Shown piece after piece: positions 33,850 to 44,648 of a stretch of DNA of 64,000 bases. The notes under the pieces were generated by a model, which was given only the letters and a program-made list of their open reading frames with translations, ran no database searches and was not told where the DNA came from. The position numbers and the translations under genes are program-made. This DNA comes from Neodontobutis hainanensis (Eukaryota > Chordata > Actinopteri > Gobiiformes > Odontobutidae). The stretch lies in contig JALDNG010000502.1 in NCBI GenBank assembly GCA_024349245.1, forward strand, positions 1 through 64,000, read 5' to 3'. Every line of letters starts with the position of its first letter. Within the stretch, counting starts at the first letter, position 1.

Positions 33850-35580
33850 AAACTGAAGAGAGTCATCCTCAAATCTGCACTTGTTTGCATTAAAAAATCT
33901 CATGTATTGTTTATTTTTCCTAGCAAACTTAATTTTTTAGCATTTGTGACATGTTTGTACTTTGGGTACAGCTGTGAACATTGAACATTACATTGAAAAG
34001 AGTGCGCTGCCATTGGTCGACACTGGCGTGTCATAAATGCTCCAGGAAGATTAATATCTGCTGAATGTGTCTTTTATTACAGAATAACTGCAACAGAGAA
34101 AATGGAGGCAACGTGAAACCCAATAAATTCTGTCAATTCAATAATGTAATGTTTTACAAAGCAGAGATAAATGCAGTATGTGGCTAAGCTAATGCTAAGC
34201 TAACTAACTACAGTTTGATATTTTTTAAATAAAAAAGAAGCAGGGGAGGTCCCTCAGCTGCTTTTGGGAGAAAGTGAAATCTGAGACAGGGATGGAAAAA
34301 AGAAAATTTTCTATCGTTTTAAATCCAGGTAACTGCTATTTCTATTTTGTCCACTGTGGTCGCAGTGTTTTAGTAATAGTAGAGAACACAACACAACACT
34401 GACTCCCAGGACTGAACAGCAGAGGGCAGCAGTGCACCATCTGGTCCCATAAATGGTAAGTTTGTTTTATTCTTTTGTCTTTTGCTGTAAAAATAACTCT
34501 GTGACAGAGAAAAGTAGACACAAGGTGTAAAATTCTGCAAAAATGACCACTTTCTATTTATTCTCTGAGGAGAATGGGAAACCTGTCTGTTTTTATCTGT
34601 AGCCGAAAGGTCAGCGAAAGTGCATAAAGGCTCCTTCGTTAAATACGTTTATGCTAGCAAAACATTAGCTTCAAAGATATATTGTGAGAATGAGTTTGTG
34701 AAAACACACACATGATGAACTACGGTAGCTCCACATGGACAAAAGACAATCTCTCGACAGCCAACATTAACCTTTTTGGTCTGTGATTAATGAGATCACT
34801 GACATTATAATGTAATTGTACCTCTTTGCACTTTAGACCAAAGAATAACAAGGAGTTGTTGTTATTTATAGGTTTTTATTCTATTCTTTTACTGGTCCAC
34901 TTCAGATTGTGTTTCCTGAACTAAAAGTGTTTGAAACTCCTGCTTTGGAATATAGTCTGAAAATAAGATATTTACAATGTATTAACAAATTATTATTTTC
35001 ACACTGCAAATACCTTATAAATGTGTTAATCCAATTGTAAAGCAATAAGTTATTTAGCTTCTAAGATTAAAATTTACTGTACATTCATTAATAAAAGGTT
35101 CTTAATGGGTTGTAAACCATTAACCAGTGTTATATATAAAATTTGCTTTCACTTTTCTTAAGGACTACCTCTAAATAACTTTATACATTAATGTTTTCTA
35201 ATCCTTATGTAAACCCTTGTAAAGAGGAGATCAATCTGTGACATGTGATCATGCACTGTAAAAACTTTACTGACACACCTTTTAAAACATTACCAATATC
35301 TATAAACTACAAAGGCATATATTTTATTATATTTACTGTATATGTGTTAGAAAGTGTGCCAGTGAAGGTTTTGCAAGTTTTGTCTTAAAAATAAGAAAGT
35401 AACAAGTTGAAAAAGAAGAAACACCAGCTTTTAAACATACCTTCTTTAATTCAGAGCTCTCACTTTTGCCGTTATAAAAATGACACACATTTTGTCTTTG
35501 GTTTTTCTATTAAAATGTGAGAATGTTGCTGTATATTAAGTTTCTTTGATTGCTTATATATTGACATTTCTGATTTTCAG
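33850..35580. other. Non-coding stretch before Ig remnant
   Basis: AT-rich sequence with no recognised gene. Exon-like splice signals occur (for example a GTAAGT at about 34459), but no coding frame can be tied to them. Confidence 0.5.
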
Positions 35581-35814
35581 TGCTGAATATCCTTGTCTTC
35601 ATTGGACATGCTGAAGGTAATGCACCTTTATTTTCTGTCGATATTCATCTTTGTTTCTTCTTCCTTTGTATTTTAGATGTTGAGTTGAGAAATAATCCAA
35701 ATGTGTCTCATTTCTACACCGGATAAACACTTACCATTGCATGATGAGCGGAGAATACCAGTGTCGGTCTTCAGAGCGGATCGATAAATGTGACTAAACT
35801 TGTAACTGTGTCCG
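35581..35814 (+). pseudogene. Fc-receptor-like gene remnant (leader mini-exon plus Ig end)
   Basis: 35581-35616 is a 36-nt exon with clean splice sites, reading LNILVFIGHAEG. It resembles the second leader exon of Fc-receptor-like genes and the mini-exon at 42054-42086. About 35680-35814 carries the end of an Ig domain: SGEYQCRSS, then after a frame break INVTKLVTVS, then a GTAAAG donor. No further domains follow before 37 kb. It is a truncated relative of the receptor downstream. Confidence 0.55.
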
Positions 35815-35819
35815 GTAAA

Positions 35820-37370
35820 GTATTCAGATTATTATTCGAACAGATTGTGACGTGAAAAAACAATCTTTGTGTTGAGTTGAGCTAGAGTCTTGCTTAATCT
35901 GTGATGTGTGTTAAGGTTTGTTGTTAAATTTGAGGTAGAGTGACTTTAAATGCCCTTCAGTTGGACTCACTGCAGCTTGAATTGTTTGTATTTATTGGTG
36001 CAAGCAGATTTATTAAAACAGTGAATAATTGTTGTATATTTTAAAGATCTTCAGCTGCTACACAAAATAATTTTACTGAACAGTAACACCCTACAGCAGG
36101 GTGAACAAACTAGAAATAAAAGTCTGTAACTTGGCTGGTTTGTATTTGGCCTCGGTAGAAAAGAAGCGGCTGACTTTGAGTTCAGTTTCTTGGAATATCA
36201 GACATATGGCCTTTGAGGAGACTCCAGTGAAAAAACTCTAAAACTCAATTAATTGTCTTTAATTATTATTAAATTAGTAGTTAATGCTTGGCAGATTGAA
36301 CAGCCAGTATTGGGTCCTTGGGCCTTGGTTTGACCACCACTGCTACAAATATTCAAGAGTCCCACCAAGACACTATAAGGCACTGCAGCAGAGCTTTACA
36401 TGGATTACAATGAATTGATGATTTACTATAGGTTTTAAATGATTATGTAGTTATTATATTTGCTGATTCTGCTGATTAGGCTTATAGATGATTAAACTGA
36501 TGGACAGGAGTTTGTGTCGCACTGGAAATGAAAAAGGGAATTTTGAAACCTCCATTAAAGCAACAAAATAAACTGTTTCACCATCTCCTAACCTTAGCTT
36601 CAGCTGTCACCTGTAGCTCCGCTCCACCTTGGCAGGAGCGCGCAGCATCTCGTGAGCGCGCACCTCCTGGAGCTGCTCAGCTGTGAGTGTTTTCTCCTTA
36701 AAACTGTTCACAGATCTGGAGACTATAGAGTTCAGTCAGAAACCAGAATGAACCAGGATCTGACTTTAACTCATGGATGAACACTAACAGAGAGGATCAG
36801 GCCCAGGACGACATCACTGCTCCTTGAACTCCAGCACATTCAGTTTTTAAAGTGTGTCACTGCACTTGTTTCATTTTTAGGTCAAAAGCCACACATTTCT
36901 ATGACGTTCAATGACACACTTTATCTCACTCCTCTGTGAGCTGTACTGTAGCTTCAGTTCTGACAAACACACAAACAATTATAAACCTCTACAGAACAAT
37001 AACCACAAAAGACAAGTATCTAACACGTTTCTGAACAAGAATGATGTTATCTCTCCTTCAGCTTCAAGACGACAATACAGTTCATAGTTGCTCCTTCTTT
37101 GTCTCAGTGTCATTTTAGAGTCAAGAAGAAGTAACACATCTATTTCCTTTAGTTCTTACACTGATCTTCAATGTTTTTCTTAGTACTCAATATATCTAAC
37201 GGAGTAAAGATCAACAGGTTCATATAACAATGATCAGACTGTATTTAGTTGTTTACAATATTTTAGTGCTACAGGTGTCACTTCTACTGCTAACTGCCGA
37301 CTTACATGTGATGCATATAGTTTAATGATTATTTAAAATGTATTCTATTTTTATTTTATTCTAAACAGGT
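35820..37370. other. Non-coding stretch upstream of LTR element
   Basis: I see no recognisable gene. A possible untranslated exon lies at about 37370-37438, after an acceptor-like TTCTAAACAG and before a GTAAGT donor. This could be a 5' leader exon of the receptor, but there is no coding support. Confidence 0.4.
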
Positions 37371-37533
37371 GTTGCATGATGGGTCGACTGTGAGAAAAGT
37401 CTCAAAGTGTGAAAGCTGTGGTTCAGTGTCTGTGTGAGGTAAGTGTGAAAAAGGAAGTGCAGACCAGTTAAACATATCTTCATCAAATGTACCCTCCTCT
37501 TCCTCTGTGAGTGCTGTAGATGAAGCCTGTAAT

Positions 37534-38028
37534 TGTCATGATTCATGTCTGTTTTATATTGTTTCCGGTTTGTATCGTATTCAATGGACTTTATTTTGAA
37601 ATGTCGTGCCCTTGTCTGTGTTCATGCTTGACTTCCTGCCTTGTGTTTTTCCCTCCTGTGTGATTACCTGCTCCGCCCTAATATGTTTCACCTGTCCCTT
37701 GTTGTCTGTGTCTATTTATACCTGTTTGTCCCTCCCCTCAGTACCAGGTCATTGTCATTGTCTCTGTCTCCGTCTCTGTCACCGTCACCGTCACCCGTAA
37801 GTTTGGTCTGTGTTCCTTTTGTTGCCACTTGTGAATTTTCTAGTTCGTGGTTTTGGTATTTTCATTTTCTCTGGAATTTTGCCTGTGTTTTCGGTTCTGG
37901 GAGAATTTTGGTTTTTGGATTTTTGTATGCGTCTGTTTCTCTTAAAAATAAATTTGGTTTAAACGTTTTCTTGGAGTTTGGGTTGTTTGCATTGGAGTCT
38001 TCCTGTTCCTGAGCCCGCGGTCTTGACA
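37534..38028 (+). repeat. 5' LTR
   Basis: 495 bp, TG...CA ends. It differs from the 3' LTR by only a few bases (for example GTTGCCAC against GTCGCCAC, and GCCCGCGG against GCCCGG near the end), so insertion was recent. It contains an AATAAA signal near 37947. Confidence 0.92.
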
Positions 38029-38049
38029 GAATGACCTGGTCAGAACTGA

Positions 38050-38810
38050 GACTCCGCAGCCCCAGAACTGTCTTCCAGAGTCTTCGTGTCAGCCCCAGAA
38101 CTGTTTTCCAGAGTCTTCGTGTCAGCCCCAGAACCGTTTTCCAGAGTCTTTGTGTCAGCCCCAGAACTGTTTTCCAGAGTCTTCGTGTCAGCCCCAAAAC
38201 TGTTTTCCAGAGTCTTCGTGTCAGCCCCAGAACTGTTTTCCAGAGTCTTCGTGTCAGTCCCAGAACTGTTTTCCAGAGTCTTCGTGTCAGCCCCAGAACT
38301 GTTTTCCAGAGTCTTCGTGTCAGCCCCAGAACGGTTCTCCAGAGTCTTCGTGTCAGCCCCAGAACTGTTTTCCAGAGTCTTCGTGTCCGTCCCAGAACTG
38401 TTTTCCAGAGTCTTCGTGTCAGCCCCAGAACTGTTTCCCAGAGTCTTCGTGTCAGCCCCAGAACTGTTTTCCAGAGTCTTCGTGTCAGCCCCAGAACTGT
38501 TTTTCCAGAGTCTTCGTGTCAGCCCCAGAACTGTTTTCCAGAGTCTTCGTGTCAGCCCCAGAACTGTTTTTCAGAGTCTTCGTGTCAGCCCCAGAACTGT
38601 TTCCAGAGTCTTCGCCCAGCCCACAGAACTGTTTCCAGAGTCTCCGCTTCAGCCCCCAGAACTGTTTCCCGAGTCTTCGCCCAGCCCCCAGAACTGTTTC
38701 CAGAGTCTTCGCTTTAGCCTCCAGAACTGTTTCCAGAGTCTTCGCCCAGCCTCCAGAACTGTTTCCAGAGTCTTCGCCCAGCCCCCAGAACTGTTTTCAG
38801 AGTCTTTGCC
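38050..38810 (+). repeat. 33-bp minisatellite inside LTR element
   Basis: About 22 tandem copies of a 33-bp unit with core CAGCCCCAGAACTGTTTTCC, then AGAGTCTTCGTGT. Since 33 is a multiple of three, open frames cross it, reading for example SPRTVFQSLRV. Copies toward 38800 shorten and diverge. Confidence 0.93.
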
Positions 38811-38985
38811 TCAGCCCCTAGAGAGTTTTCCTGAGAGTACGTCTCAGCCCCAGAGAGTTTTCCTGAGAGTACGTCTCAGCCCCCAGAGAGTTTTCCTGAG
38901 AGTACGTCTCAGCCCCAGAGAGTTTTCCTGAGAGTACGTCTCAGCCCCAGAGAGTTTTCCTGAGAGTACGTCTCAGCCCCCAGAG
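38811..38985 (+). repeat. 32-bp minisatellite inside LTR element
   Basis: Five to six copies of a unit with core CCCCAGAGAGTTTTCCTGAG, then AGTACGTCTCAG. The unit looks derived from the preceding 33-bp repeat, since both share a CAGCCCCAGA start. Confidence 0.88.
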
Positions 38986-39955
38986 AGGCTCACCCCTCGA
39001 GTGGCTCTCCCCTCGAGTGGCTCACCCCTCGAGTGGCTCACCTCGTGTGGCTCACCCCTCGTGTGGCTCATCCTCGCCTGGCTCATCCCCTCGTCCTGGC
39101 TCCTTCTCCTCTCGCCTGGCTCCTTCCTCGCCTGGCCTCTCGCCTGGCCCCTTCCTCGTCTGGCTCCTTCCCTCGTCTGGCTCCTTCCCTCGTCTGGCTC
39201 CTTCCCTCGCCTGGCTCCTTCCCTCGCCTGGCTCCTTCCTCGTCTGGCCCCTTTCCTCGCCTGGCCCCTTCCCTCGCCTGGCTCCTTCCTCGCCTGGCTC
39301 CTTCCCTCGCCTGGCTCCTTCCTCGTCCTGGCTCCTTCCCTCGCCTGGTTCATCCTTCGCCTGGTTCGGTTCATCCTTCGCCTGGTTCATCCTCCGTCTG
39401 GTTCATCCTCCGCCTGGTCTGGTTCGCCCTTCGCCTGGTTCACCCTTCGTCTGGTCGTCCCTTCGTCTGGTTCGTCCCTTCGTCTGGTTCGCCCTTCGTC
39501 TGGTTCATCCTTCGCCTGGTTCATCCTTCGCCTGGTTCACCCTCCGTCTGGTCTGGTTCATCCTTCGCCTGGTTCACCCTTCGTCTGGTTCACCCTTCGC
39601 CTGGTTCACCCTTCGCCTGGTCGCCCATACGGTCCTTCCCAGCCTGACCTCTCCTCGCCTGGTTCATCCTCGCCTGGTTCATCCTCGCCTGGTCCTTCCT
39701 CGCCTGGTTCATCCTCGCCTGGTTCACCCTCGCCTGGTTCTTCCTCGCCTGGTTCATCCCTCGCCTGGTTCATCCTCGCCTGGTCCTTCCTCGCCTGGTT
39801 CATCCCTCGCCTGGTTCATCCCTCGTTTGGTCCTTCCTTGTCTGGTTCATCCTCGCCTGGTTCATCCCTCGCTTGGTCCTTCCTCGCCTGGTTCATCCTC
39901 GCCTGGTCGCCCCACGGTCCTTCCTCGCCTGGCCTCTCCTCGCCTGGTCGTCTCT
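38986..39955 (+). repeat. 16-17-bp CTCGCCTGG minisatellite inside LTR element
   Basis: Around 55-60 copies of CCTCGCCTGGCTCCTT and variants with GGTTCATCC. The 16/17-bp periodicity cycles the frame, and proline/leucine/serine-rich or, on the other strand, EPGEGRSQAR-like open frames result. These are not taken as genes. Confidence 0.92.
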
Positions 39956-39974
39956 GTTGTCCTCCCAGCCTGGC

Positions 39975-40205
39975 CCTTTGTTTTTTTGTTCCTTGTTCTC
40001 CCAGCCTGTTCATGAGTTTTTGTTCCTTGTTCTCCCAGCCTGTTCATGAGTTTGTTCCTTGTTCTCCCAGCCTGTTCACGAGTTTTTGTTCCTTGTGCTC
40101 CCAACCTGTTCATGAGTTTTTGTTCCTTGTTCTTCCAGCCTGTCCATGAGTTTTTGTTCCTTGTTCTCCCAGCCTGTCCATGAGTTTTGTTCCTTGTTCT
40201 CCCAG
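39975..40205 (+). repeat. About 33-bp CCCAGCCTGTTCATGAG minisatellite
   Basis: Seven or so copies of a unit reading GTTCCTTGTTCTCCCAGCC then TGTTCATGAGTTTT, with small indels. It lies between two other repeat families inside the LTR element. Confidence 0.88.
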
Positions 40206-40860
40206 CATGTCCGGAGTTTTCTGTCGTTGCCCTGTCTGGAGTTTCCTGTCGTTGCCCTGTCTGGAGTTCCCTGTCGTTGCCATGTCTGGAGTTTCCTGTC
40301 GTTGCCCTGTCTGGAGTTTCCTGTCGTTGCCCTGTCTGGAGTTTCCTGTTGTTGCCATGTCTGGAGTTTCCTGTCGTTGCCATGTCTGGAGTTTTCTGTC
40401 ATTGCCCTGTCCGGAGTTTTCTGTCGCTTGCCCTGTCTGGAGTTTCCTGTCGCTGCCATGTCTGGAGTTTCCTGTCGTTGCCATGTCTGGAGTTTCCTGT
40501 CGCCATGTCTGGAGTTTCCTGTCGCTGCCATGTCCGGAGTTTCCTGTCGCCATGTCCGGAGTTTCCTGTCCCTGCCATGTCCGGAGTTTCCTGTCCCTGC
40601 CATGTCCGGAGTTTCCTGTCCCTGCCATGTCCGGAGTTTCCTGTCCCTGCCATGTCCGGAGTTTCCTGTCCCTGCCATGTCCGGAGTTTCCTGTCCCTGC
40701 CATGTCCGAGTTTCCTGTCCCTGTCTCTGTCCGGAGTTTCCTGTCCCTGTCTCTGTCCGGAGTTTCCTGTCCCTGTCTCTGTCGGAGTTTCCTGTCCCTA
40801 CCATGTCCGGAGTTTCCTGTCCCTGCCATGTCCGGAGTTTCCTGTCCCTACCTGGTCCTG
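40206..40860 (+). repeat. 24-bp TGTCCGGAGTTTCCTGTC minisatellite
   Basis: About 27 copies of a 24-bp unit (core TGTCCGGAGTTTCCTGTC plus CCTGCCA or GTTGCCA). It is open in more than one frame on both strands (SFLSLPCPEF, and on the minus strand GNSGHGRDRKLRTWQ-like); the longest minus frame exceeds 400 codons. Repeat translation only. Confidence 0.92.
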
Positions 40861-40929
40861 AGTCCGTCCTTCTGCAAGTCCCGTCCGTGTGTTCCCATCC
40901 CGGCACAAAATTTTTCCCCCTTGTGCCTG

Positions 40930-41240
40930 TTCCCGGCATATTCCCTTCCACTAGCGCCACGTCCGGCCGACCAGTTCCGAGGGCCGGACGTGCCGCATCT
41001 GTAACCCGAGTGCCCGTCCGGCCGACCAGTTCAGAGGGCCGGACCCGACTCACCAGTGTACCCGAGCGCCGTCCGCCGATCAGTATTAGAGGGCGGACCC
41101 GACTCATCAGACTTCCCGAGTGTTCCGTCCAGCCAGTAGTTAGAGGGCTGGATCCAACACCACGTTTCTCCCCTGGCGCCCGTCCGCCAACCAGTGTCCA
41201 AGGGCCGGACCCGCCGCATCGGTTCCCCAAACCTTTCCTG
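40930..41240 (+). repeat. GGCCGGAC-containing imperfect repeats near 3' LTR
   Basis: Four to five diverged units of roughly 60 bp share CGACCAGT, AGAGGGCCGGACC and CGACTCA motifs. This is followed by unique sequence to the polypurine tract. Confidence 0.7.
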
Positions 41241-41380
41241 AGTGTGTCCCGTGCCAGTTGTCTAGTGGACTTGTTCCTCCGACTGACCCCCTCCACCCAC
41301 CCAGGAAATGTCGAAAGAAAGGATTTTGGGGTTATAGGAGTGTTAGGCCGCCCAGTGGTCGGCCTTTAAGGGGGGGGTAC

Positions 41381-41872
41381 TGTCATGATTCATGTCTGTT
41401 TTATATTGTTTCCGGTTTGTATCGTATTCAATGGACTTTATTTTGAAATGTCGTGCCCTTGTCTGTGTTCATGCTTGACTTCCTGCCTTGTGTTTTTCCC
41501 TCCTGTGTGATTACCTGCTCCGCCCTAATATGTTTCACCTGTCCCTTGTTGTCTGTGTCTATTTATACCTGTTTGTCCCTCCCCTCAGTACCAGGTCATT
41601 GTCATTGTCTCTGTCTCCGTCTCTGTCACCGTCACCGTCACCCGTAAGTTTGGTCTGTGTTCCTTTGTCGCCACTTGTGAATTTTCTAGTTCGTGGTTTT
41701 GGTATTTTCATTTTCTCTGGAATTTTGCCTGTGTTTTCGGTTCTGGGAGAATTTTGGTTTTTGGATTTTTGTATGCGTCTGTTTCTCTTAAAAATAAATT
41801 TGGTTTAAACGTTTTCTTGGAGTTTGGGTTGTTTGCATTGGAGTCTTCCTGTTCCTGAGCCCGGTCTTGACA
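41381..41872 (+). repeat. 3' LTR
   Basis: 492 bp, direct repeat of 37534-38028, preceded by the polypurine tract and followed by the target duplication GTAAT. Its end is 51 bp upstream of the ATG of the Fc-receptor-like gene, so promoter or polyadenylation signals in it could affect that gene. Confidence 0.92.
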
Positions 41873-41923
41873 GTAATGAGCTGGAGTTTGTCAGAGGCAG
41901 AGTGACGAGCGCTGGATGTGAGG

Positions 41924-42086
41924 ATGGGACCCTCTCTGGTCTGGACTCTGGGGCTCATCTGTGAGTTTACAACACTTTGACTTTAAACAGGTCAACATCT
42001 AAACTTTTGTCAGGCCTTTGTCGACATAAACTCTTTTATAATTCATATTTCAGTCTTCAATGTCGTCTTCTTCAAACACACAAAAG
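41924..42086 (+). CDS. Signal-peptide exons of the Ig receptor
   Basis: ATG at 41924 opens MGPSLVWTLGLI, ending at a GTGAGT donor (41961). The second exon 42054-42086 (TCTTCAATGTCGTC start) reads FFNVVFFKHTKG in the joined frame and ends at GTAAAT. Split leaders with a tiny second exon are typical of Fc-receptor genes. The upstream ATG at 41916 is followed at once by TGA, so 41924 is the preferred start. Confidence 0.65.
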
Positions 42087-42829
42087 GTAAATAACTATCC
42101 TGTTTAATCTTTATTTAGTTCAGTTTCAGATTTTATTTAACATATATATGGCCTTATGTTACAAAACGTTCATAAAGAAGTGGAATTACATATTCTTCAA
42201 GCTGTGTTGTTTTATATTAGGCCATGTAACGTACAGTGTTACTTCTGCAGTTGTCATTAAGATGATTGTGTTTTCATGTTTACATCTATAGGACAGGGAT
42301 ATGACACCTGGGCCCATTATGACATCAAGAAATAAACTGTGTTTGTGTTCTTTTATTGTTGCCTGTGACAGAGTTTAAAGAGATTTTCTATATTATTTTT
42401 GTCATATTTAAAAATATCATAATGTTAGATGGATTTTTGCCCCAAAAAGTCACTGGTTGTGTTTTGTTGAATCTCTTTGTTGCACTGGATGGAGTCGTGA
42501 GGACTTGTGTAGCACTTATCCACAGTTGTCTTTAGTCTGTTCTTAAAACACAGGGCTTACTTTTAAATCTTTGACATGAAGACTTGAGAAACTGTCAACA
42601 CTCAGTAAATTATAATTTAGAATCCTGTGTTGGTTCTTTTATGTTCTACTTTTGATAAATGTAATGATGAGAAAACAAAAATAAACCTACACCTTTAACT
42701 CTGCCATGTTTCTTTTGTAATTTTCTTTTTCTTTCTTTGTATACAGTTGTTATACAGTGGCCGTAAAGTGCAAACAAATTAACAAAAGCAAATATCAAAA
42801 TAACAAATCAGAAAACAAATTTACCCTTT

Positions 42830-43763
42830 AAACCTATTTAAGGCGTCAGAAACAAGCAGCATAATGCACTACACAGCCCCAGGCCTAATATGGGTAAGCC
42901 GCACATCCAATTACTCAGCGGAAACCCCGCTAAACGCACATGTAAGCCATATACACCAACTTCAAACACAGACCAAAAACAATCATACAAAAGACAACAT
43001 GTCAAGGTGTGAAGTTCGCCTCCTCAACTCAGATGCTACATTTTTGCGAACAGCTGGCCAATACTTAAGCCTACAAACTCATGCCAGACCTCAATTTAAA
43101 GTACAGAAGCTATCGATTAACGTTACAGTTTCCCTCAATTCTATTGGCACTAATGATTTTAAGGAGGCACGATGTGCTCAGTTCGATCAATCGGCTGCAG
43201 AGAATTTGCCGTGCGCAGTGGGGGCCAGCAACCGCTGCATAAAAGAAACAGACGCAGGAGGAAGAATGCAGACTGAAAACACATATAAATACATAGAAGT
43301 CTGGTTTAAGTTCTCAATAATGTATTTAATGAACACCATTAGTGATATAAACATGAAATATATAGTATTTACATGACTAAACTGAAATGGAACAGACTAA
43401 TCTGTCTGTACTAAAACCTCTTGAGTTTTATTCTGCTCCACATTATCGGTTTAAAACTTTGCAGGGATAATGTTAAACATGTTTTATTTACATGTTATGA
43501 AGTAAAAAGTTGCAACAGCAGCATTCCAAAGAAACGAAAACTAAAAACTAAAAAAATAATTTAGCTGTGTGCCATCTTCATTTTCTCTTTACTAGTAACA
43601 CATATTAATATGATAACACTTTTGACAAATCTCCACAAAGTTCCCTTTAAAATGACAAAATTATTCAAATACACCTTATTGTTGCTGAAATATAGTCTTT
43701 ACTTTATGGGTATGGATTTTTGAGCAGTGTTCTTGAAAATAGGCCTCGGGTTTAAAGGGTTAA
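42830..43763. mobile_element. Candidate piggyBac-like MITE
   Basis: The segment starts TTACCCTTTAAACC and ends GGTTTAAAGGGTTAA, forming inverted ends of about 15 bp with TTAA-like flanks (TTTA left, TTAA right), as for piggyBac-type elements. The 930 bp interior has one open frame of 170 codons (42864-43376) with no similarity I recognise. It sits in the intron before Ig domain 1. Confidence 0.4.
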
Positions 43764-43956
43764 TAAAACTAAAAACACATCAATAATTCACAGAAACAAG
43801 AGTGAGTCAGAAAGAAGAGTCAGAAAACTGCCTGGTTTTCTAACTTGTAATTTTGTTCTCAGTTCTGTTATTTCGGTTTACACTTTATGGCCATCGTAGT
43901 ATTACTCTAAAGCATTTTTAAAATTTATATTCTTTACTTTACTTTTGTTTACACAG

Positions 43957-44648
43957 GTGACCATGTGACTCTGAAGGGTCCTGAACAGTCTGTGTATCTC
44001 GAGACAATCTAACTCTGGTTTGTGTTCAAAATGTTCAGGCAAATTTGGACTTTTACAAAAATGAATTACTTGTTACGGAGGACAAATACCATAAGATACA
44101 ACAAAATTCTGCCACAGTTGAACTAAAAATGTATTTAGTGGCAAAATCAGATCAGGGTTTTTACTGGTGTGGGACCAAAGACGGACCACAGTCCACAAAG
44201 AAAGAACTGAAGTTAACAGGTCAGTATTTTAAGACTTCTGATTTTACACAGCACTTATTTTGTTTCACTAATGACAAATAAATCATAAAAATAATTACCA
44301 TTTCCATTTTGCCAAAGTCTGCATCCATCTTTGGCTGACTCTGACTTTAACAAATGCCATGTTTTTCTAATATTGTTCTCTCCTCAGGAAAGGGACGCAG
44401 AGTCCTTCTGAAAACATCCAGTGACACCATCCCAGAACAGAGCAGTGTGACTCTGAGCTGTGAAGTCCAGGACTTTAAAGGAACGTATAAATGGTTCAGA
44501 AGAAACTCAGCATTTGACTCTAAGAGGGAAATAATAAAAGAAAACTCAGCTCGTGTCAGTGTCTCAGATGGAGGTGTCTACTGCTGCAGAGGATGGGATG
44601 AATATATTGTCACAGAACAAAGTAATGATGTCACTGTTTTAAAAACTG
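43957..44648 (+). pseudogene. Ig domains 1 and 2 of the receptor
   Basis: Exon 43957-44219 encodes GDHVTLKGPEQ, then a frame change near 44000. It continues NLTLVCVQNVQANLDFYKNE to KSDQGFYWCGTK, and a stop results if read straight through. Exon 44388-44648 is intact: VLLKTSSDTIPEQSSVTLSC, YKWFRR, VSVSDGGVYCCRG. Both end at GT donors (GTCAGT and GTGAGT). Confidence 0.75.

Larger units (their letters stand above)
37534..41872 (+). mobile_element. Complete non-autonomous LTR retroelement
   Basis: Two near-identical direct repeats (37534-38028 and 41381-41872) begin TGTCATGATTC and end GGTCTTGACA. They are flanked by the 5-bp target duplication GTAAT (37529-37533 and 41873-41877). A polypurine tract AAGGGGGGGGTAC precedes the 3' LTR. 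The 3.35 kb interior carries no gag, protease, reverse transcriptase or integrase; it consists of consecutive minisatellites. It must depend on enzymes from another element. The polypurine/LTR junction GGGGTACTGTCA is the same as that of the gypsy LTR at 13577, suggesting a Ty3/gypsy helper. Confidence 0.9.

Noticed and set aside
40076..41369. Two overlapping opposite-strand frames of over 400 codons
   Set aside because: They are translations of the 24-bp minisatellite and GC-rich repeats inside the LTR element, with no protein domain.
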